Source of the DNA: an uncultured Bacteroidales bacterium
Lineage (GTDB): Bacteria; Bacteroidota; Bacteroidia; Bacteroidales; Muribaculaceae
Assembly: GCA_947177325.1 (NCBI GenBank)
Contig: CAMWUH010000046.1
Location: forward strand, 1-10,645
Length of the DNA: 10,645 nt
Direction of reading: 5' to 3'
The position numbers were made by a program, and so were the translations under genes. This document shows, piece by piece, positions 7,633 to 10,645 of the stretch (within the stretch, counting starts at the first letter, position 1; each line of letters begins with the position of its first letter). The notes under the pieces are model-generated. The model was not told where the DNA came from. It saw nothing but the letters and a program-made list of their open reading frames with translations, and made no database searches.

Positions 7633-8869
7633 CGGCATTGTCGGTGTTGGCGAGCTCATCAGCGTCGTAAGTTTGATAAAGCAGGTCGTTATAGGGGAAG
7701 CGCTCCAAGTGGATAGCCTTGGCCATTTCGTAAAGTTTGTGTTTGAACTCGTCGATGTTTTTGCCTGTTTTGGCCGAAATAAACACGCAGTTGTCGGCCA
7801 TTCGGCTCATCCAAGTTTCCTTAAGTTCCTCAAGCGAAATATTTTCGCGAGTGCGCGGGGTAAGGTCATCCTCATCCTTCGGCTTGTAGCTGAAAGCATC
7901 GATTTTGTTAAACACCATTATCATTGGCTTATCCTTTGCATCGCACACCTCATTTAGAGTTTTGTTAACAACCTCGATTTGCTCCTCAAATCCGGGGTGA
8001 GAAATGTCAACGACGTGAACCAGAATGTCGGCATCACGCACCTCATCGAGCGTTGACTTGAACGAGTCGACCAGGTGGGTAGGTAATTTGCGGATAAACC
8101 CTACCGTGTCGGTCAGCAAGAAAGGCAAATTGTCGATAACTACCTTACGAACAGTTGTATCGAGAGTGGCAAAAAGCTTGTTTTCGGCAAATACCTCACT
8201 CTTGCTCAACAGGTTCATCAGCGTAGACTTACCCACGTTGGTGTAGCCGACCAAGGCCACGCGGGTCAGCTTGCCTCGGTTTTTGCGTTGCATCGATTTT
8301 TGCTTGTCGATAGCGGCAAGTTCCTCTTTCAGTCGCGAAATCTTGTCGAGGATTATACGGCGGTCAGTTTCAATCTGGGTTTCACCGGGGCCACGCATAC
8401 CGATACCGCCTCGCTGGCGTTCCAAGTGAGTCCACATTCGCGTCAGTCGTGGCAGAAGATATTGATATTGTGCCAATTCAACCTGAGTTTTGGCATTGGC
8501 AGTTTGAGCTCGCTTTGCGAAAATGTCGAGGATAAGGGTCGTACGGTCGAGGATTTTCACCTGCAATTCGCGCTCAATGTTCGACACTTGCTTGGTCGAC
8601 AAGTCATCGTCGAAAATCACCATGCCCACCTCGTTTTGCTCCACATAGTCTTTGATTTCCTGCAATTTGCCCTTTCCCACAAAGGTACGCGAGTTAGGAT
8701 AATCAGCCTTCTGGGTGAAACGTTTCACCGTAACAGCTCCGGCCGTATCAGCCAGAAACTCGAGTTCGTCGAGATATTCATTTACCTTTTGCTCGTTTTG
8801 TCGGGGAGTCACTAAGCCAACGAGCACGGCTTTCTCTGATGACTCCTGATTTATAATCATATCTTTCAT
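7625..8869 (-). CDS. hflX: GTPase HflX, ribosome-associated
   Basis: Cytosolic GTPase of the Obg-HflX family. Homologues bind the 50S subunit and split stalled or hibernating 70S ribosomes under stress. From the ATG at 8869 it has 414 residues; the frame can be extended two codons to a TTG, which is less likely. The N-terminal HflX domain spans about 14-105, and a helical linker carries the family signature GGIGMRGPGETQIETDRR at 154-171. The G domain has G1 GYTNVGKS (208-215), G3 DTVG (254-257), G4 NKID (321-324) and G5 SAK (365-367), all intact. The C-terminus is short and acidic (DADELANTDNADE). The stop TGA at 7627-7625 overlaps the dgt ATG, so the two genes are probably co-translated. A TAACTTTG -7 element lies about 83 bases upstream, next to a large palindrome. 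Confidence 0.97.
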   Translation of the reverse strand: MKDMIINQESSEKAVLVGLVTPRQNEQKVNEYLDELEFLADTAGAVTVKRFTQKADYPNSRTFVGKGKLQEIKDYVEQNEVGMVIFDDDLSTKQVSNIERELQVKILDRTTLILDIFAKRAQTANAKTQVELAQYQYLLPRLTRMWTHLERQRGGIGMRGPGETQIETDRRIILDKISRLKEELAAIDKQKSMQRKNRGKLTRVALVGYTNVGKSTLMNLLSKSEVFAENKLFATLDTTVRKVVIDNLPFLLTDTVGFIRKLPTHLVDSFKSTLDEVRDADILVHVVDISHPGFEEQIEVVNKTLNEVCDAKDKPMIMVFNKIDAFSYKPKDEDDLTPRTRENISLEELKETWMSRMADNCVFISAKTGKNIDEFKHKLYEMAKAIHLERFPYNDLLYQTYDADELANTDNADE

Positions 8870-8951
8870 AATCAATAGTTGAGAGGCATTAGCGTAAAAA
8901 AAACGGGAAGGCTTCAGGGAAGTCCTGATACAATAACAAATAGGACCACCA

Positions 8952-8959
8952 CAAAGTTA
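8952..8959 (-). promoter_or_regulatory. Bacteroidota -7 promoter element for hflX-dgt
   Basis: The minus strand reads TAACTTTG, matching TAnnTTTG. Transcription would start near 8945, giving a leader of about 75 nt before the hflX ATG. No matching TTTG -33 element is seen at 19-21 bp. The element lies inside the left arm of the palindrome at 8952-8979. Confidence 0.5.
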
Positions 8960-8979
8960 CAAAAAAGTTTGTAACTTCG
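8952..8979. promoter_or_regulatory. 28-bp palindrome, candidate operator between divergent promoters
   Basis: Left arm CAAAGTTACAAA (8952-8963) and right arm TTTGTAACTTCG (8968-8979) are reverse complements at 11 of 12 positions, with a 4-base centre. The inner GTTACAAA/TTTGTAAC half-sites are perfect. The left arm contains the hflX -7 element and the right arm begins with the -33 TTTG of the divergent plus-strand promoter. A dimeric regulator bound here could occlude both promoters. Its identity is unknown, and no regulator gene lies in the window. The AT-rich arms could also form a weak stem, but there is no following T-tract in a position that suggests termination. Confidence 0.5.
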
Positions 8980-8999
8980 CATTTATTGCACTACCTTTG
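8968..8999 (+). promoter_or_regulatory. Bacteroidota promoter for the six-helix membrane protein gene
   Basis: TTTG at 8968-8971, a 20-bp spacer and TACCTTTG at 8992-8999 match both elements of the Bacteroidota consensus. Transcription would start near 9006, leaving a leader of about 73 nt before the ATG at 9079. The -33 element overlaps the right arm of the 28-bp palindrome. Confidence 0.65.
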
Positions 9000-9078
9000 T
9001 TTTTACAAAATTACTTAACCACGGTCATATATTTCGCAAATCAAACATATCACTTAACAAACGATCCGTTATTTTCAG

Positions 9079-10032
9079 ATGAAATCAAAATTTACGCTTC
9101 TCGGAGTCGGCTCACTGCTGATTTTAATACCAATGTTTATTCTCCTGTTAGTTGAAGGTCTCGTTGCTACGGAGATTGAAGACTGGCCGGAAGACGTCCT
9201 CGGCGCTATGATCTTTTTCACTTTCGTTCCCATATTGGTTGGGGTAATTCTCTCCATAATAGGGAGTTTCGGTTTGGTCAAACCATTGAAAGAGCGAAGT
9301 GTCAGCACCGGGCCGGCCATTACGCTGGGTATTGACTTTATAATGGCACTCCCTGCCCTTTTGGTTTTGTTCCTGGCTCTGGGAACCCTTATTAGCCCAT
9401 ATACCTCTGTCCCTGCCGAATTCGTTGTTTTCCTTTTTGCCATTGCATTCTATGCAGTTGCAATGATTGCCTGCGGCAAACTAAGCGAATATTTTGACGG
9501 CGCAGCCGAGGCCCGACGCGGCTACCTCGTTTCGATGATTGGTTTGGGAGCTGGCTTCATTATCCTCCTGATTGCCCGACAGTCAATGTTGAAAACCTCA
9601 TATTATTATGATTACCTCGACAACGATTTTTCAACAGTTTACCGAGTAATTTTCATCGGTATCTGCGTTGCTTTCCTCATAGGCTCTATTTTTACCATCA
9701 AGGGATGGTTTAGGACTGCCCGCGAAGCAGCCGCCATTGAAGGTAACGACGGCGAGGAGGTTATTTATGTCGAAACCGAGCAGACCTATCAACAACCTGA
9801 GCAGGCATATCAACAACCTGAGCAGACTTATCAGCAGCCTGAACAAGCAGCTCCTCAAATGCCTTATGTGCCCACTGATGTTCAGCAACCCCAAGTTGAC
9901 CCCTACACACTACAGTTGATTGAGTATGCCCGCACACTGACAGCAGAGCAACTTGAATATGTGCTCGCCAACCCGGGCCAATATGAAGCCGATTTCATGC
10001 AAATCTGCGCCGACGAACTGGCACGACGATAA
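9079..10032 (+). CDS. Six-helix membrane protein of unknown function with a YQQPEQ repeat tail
   Basis: I do not recognise this 317-residue protein. Visible are six hydrophobic segments at about 8-30, 41-66, 80-106, 113-133, 147-167 and 187-208, with short loops. Segments 5 and 6 are separated by a Tyr/Asp-rich loop (TSYYYDYLDNDF, about 173-184). After the last helix comes KGWFRTAREAA, an acidic stretch (EGNDGEEVIYVETEQ), three 7-residue T/A-YQQPEQ repeats (236-256), a Pro/Gln linker, and a compact helical C-terminus (about 274-317: LIEYARTLTAEQLEYVLANPG). Positive residues after helix 6 suggest that the tail is cytosolic. The tail may be a tether for a small binding module (inference). The gene has its own promoter, divergent from hflX. 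Its codons look less C-rich than those of the left-hand cluster. Transporter, sensor or small-molecule channel roles cannot be distinguished. Confidence 0.85.
   Translation: MKSKFTLLGVGSLLILIPMFILLLVEGLVATEIEDWPEDVLGAMIFFTFVPILVGVILSIIGSFGLVKPLKERSVSTGPAITLGIDFIMALPALLVLFLALGTLISPYTSVPAEFVVFLFAIAFYAVAMIACGKLSEYFDGAAEARRGYLVSMIGLGAGFIILLIARQSMLKTSYYYDYLDNDFSTVYRVIFIGICVAFLIGSIFTIKGWFRTAREAAAIEGNDGEEVIYVETEQTYQQPEQAYQQPEQTYQQPEQAAPQMPYVPTDVQQPQVDPYTLQLIEYARTLTAEQLEYVLANPGQYEADFMQICADELARR
9784..9846 (+). repeat. Three tandem 21-bp units encoding (T/A)YQQPEQ
   Basis: Units at 9784-9804, 9805-9825 and 9826-9846 encode TYQQPEQ, AYQQPEQ and TYQQPEQ. The first two differ only in the first codon; the third carries synonymous changes (CAG for CAA, GAA for GAG). 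Such in-frame units can expand or contract by slippage. Confidence 0.85.
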
Positions 10033-10067
10033 CTGTATCGGGAATATCGGCTCTGTTTTTTTATAAA

Positions 10068-10160
10068 GTGGCGCCCGTCCCGAGCACGTGGTGGAGGCGG
10101 TTATCGTCCACGGGCTTGCGTCCGCGGTTAACCCGGTTTATGCCACCCCGTGGCAAGCTA
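10068..10160. repeat. REP-like intergenic segment with adjacent hairpins
   Basis: A GC-rich non-coding stretch between the membrane protein gene and recO. Hairpin A pairs CCACGGGC (10108-10115) with GTCCGCGG (10120-10127) around a TTGC loop, with one mismatch and one G-T pair. Hairpin B pairs TGCCAC (10141-10146) with GTGGCA (10150-10155) around CCC. A further short inverted repeat, GTGGA (10091-10095) with TCCAC (10107-10111), overlaps hairpin A. Base composition and paired hairpins resemble dispersed REP-type elements. Copy number cannot be judged from one window, so this is a structural call only. It could also act as a bidirectional terminator for the two convergent genes, although no T-tract follows either hairpin. 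Confidence 0.4.
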
Positions 10161-10173
10161 CGCGAGGAAATAG

Positions 10174-10208
10174 TCTCTCGCAGAGGCGCAGAGGGAGCGA
10201 AGAGAGTT
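10174..10208. repeat. CGCAGAGG-type short dispersed repeat candidate
   Basis: A purine-rich piece with a tandem GCAGAGGC/GCAGAGGG core (10181-10196) flanked by TCTCTCG and CGAAGAGAG. From memory, similar CTCGCAGAGGCGCAGAG strings occur as scattered intergenic repeats in several bacterial phyla, but I cannot confirm copies here. It begins about 20 bp after hairpin B and ends 15 bp before the recO stop codon. Confidence 0.35.
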
Positions 10209-10223
10209 AAAAACGGGAGAACG

Positions 10224-10645
10224 TCAGTCAAAGAGTTGATGGAGCACCGGGAGGGTGCGGAGTGAGAGCATGGGGGTGAAGTGGATTGTATAATAATCGA
10301 GCAGTCGGTCAATGAGGGATGCTCGCTGCTCGCGGTTAAACCTGAACTTGGCCATATTGCGGTAATTCATGCGAAGCAACTGAGCCGCTATGTGGCTCTC
10401 GTCGCGCTCAAGCCATCGGCCGCTCATAGGAGGTTCGGGGGTAAATGTGCCTCCGGAAAAGTCAAAAAACATGCCCGGGCGATATAGTCGAGAATCAGGC
10501 TCGATGCCTATAAACGACATCATTCCAATCAAATATGCTATGGGCAAGTTGGGCATATTTCCTCCACTTGAAATCAAGGCAAAGGTGGCATCGACAAAAT
10601 CAAACAAGCGTCTGTCGGCCGACGCTTCTCGAAGCAGTGCAGAGG
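10224..10645 (-). CDS. recO: DNA repair protein RecO, C-terminal part (runs off the window)
   Basis: RecO works with RecF and RecR to load RecA on SSB-coated single-stranded DNA in gap repair. The frame is open from the right edge to the TGA at 10226-10224, giving the last 139 residues; the apparent start at a TTG (10607) is internal, and the frame continues upstream as SALLREASADRR before LFDFVDATF. The family pattern is visible: LFDF followed by a long helical stretch (PIAYLIGMMSFIGIEPDS), then the Bacteroidota-type FFDFSGGTFTPEPP, then LLRMNYRNMAKFRFNREQRASLIDRLLDYYTIH, ending LRTLPVLHQLFD. The N-terminal OB fold is outside the window. The C-terminus looks complete. The gene is convergent with the membrane protein gene, with the intergenic repeats between them. 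Confidence 0.9.
   Translation of the reverse strand, partial: SALLREASADRRLFDFVDATFALISSGGNMPNLPIAYLIGMMSFIGIEPDSRLYRPGMFFDFSGGTFTPEPPMSGRWLERDESHIAAQLLRMNYRNMAKFRFNREQRASLIDRLLDYYTIHFTPMLSLRTLPVLHQLFD

Noticed and set aside
7633..7659. Longer dgt N-terminus from the ATG at 7659
   Set aside because: It would add nine residues copied from an overlap with the hflX 3' end. The ATG at 7632 overlapping the hflX stop is a more usual arrangement, and homologues do not need the extension.
8288..8815. 175-residue plus-strand open frame opposite hflX
   Set aside because: It lies entirely antisense to an intact hflX with all G motifs, shows no domain or signal, and has no upstream promoter. It is a codon-bias shadow.
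8886..8930. Possible attenuator hairpin in the hflX leader next to an A/T-tract
   Set aside because: Only a four-base CTTC/GAAG stem is present, and it is not placed directly before the T-tract on the minus strand.
9075..9443. 122-residue minus-strand open frame opposite the membrane protein gene
   Set aside because: It is rich in Lys/Arg/Ser/Thr with no recognisable domain, and it is fully explained by the hydrophobic coding sequence on the plus strand.
10036..10062. Possible terminator after the membrane protein gene (T-run at 10056-10062)
   Set aside because: The preceding TATCGG copies (10036-10041 and 10045-10050) are direct, not inverted, so no stem forms next to the T-run.
1..10645. 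CRISPR array, tRNA or rRNA gene, phage or transposase gene, toxin-antitoxin pair
   Set aside because: No regularly spaced repeats, no tRNA-like cloverleaf, no rRNA motifs and no integrase, transposase or toxin-like proteins were seen in the six frames.

Overview
The window looks like chromosomal DNA of a member of the Bacteroidota, most likely order Bacteroidales; a Muribaculaceae-like origin is plausible but not proven. The reasons are the promoters of the TTTG-N20-TAnnTTTG type, the absence of Shine-Dalgarno sequences before the genes, a Bacteroidota-type EnvC homologue with a degenerate LytM site, a DUF4292 lipoprotein, and a RecO tail of the Bacteroidota type.

Left edge (1-377): a short minus-strand gene encodes a signal peptide plus a carboxypeptidase-regulatory-like beta-sandwich, then stops abruptly at the window edge. 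It looks like the amputated N-terminus of a larger outer-membrane protein. It is divergent from dut, and both have recognisable Bacteroidota promoter elements.

Left half, plus strand (378-6243): a compact run of five genes: dUTPase (dut), a 572-residue periplasmic TPR protein, a DUF4292 lipoprotein, an EnvC-like murein hydrolase activator, and a secreted and membrane-anchored TPM-domain protein with four CxxC pairs and a Gly-rich tail. The gaps are 98, 27, 2 and 30 bp, so an operon is likely. Four of the five products are exported, so the unit is mostly about envelope and cell-wall work, with dut as its cytosolic leader.

Middle, minus strand (6247-8869): hflX (ribosome-associated GTPase) followed by dgt (dGTP triphosphohydrolase), overlapping by eight bases at ATGAGTGA and therefore probably translationally coupled. 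dgt ends three bases from the TPM gene in a tail-to-tail arrangement, leaving no room for a separate terminator.

Right part (8870-10645): a divergent intergenic region carries promoters for hflX and for a six-helix membrane protein of unknown function. A near-perfect 28-bp palindrome overlaps promoter elements of both. The membrane protein has a cytosolic YQQPEQ repeat tail. It is followed by a repeat-like intergenic segment (REP-like hairpins and a CGCAGAGG-type element), and then by the C-terminal part of recO on the minus strand, running off the window.

Most of the window is ordinary core chromosome. No phage, CRISPR, transposase or defence genes are visible. The items most worth a second look are the palindromic operator candidate, the unrecognised membrane protein, the truncated surface-protein gene and the intergenic repeats.
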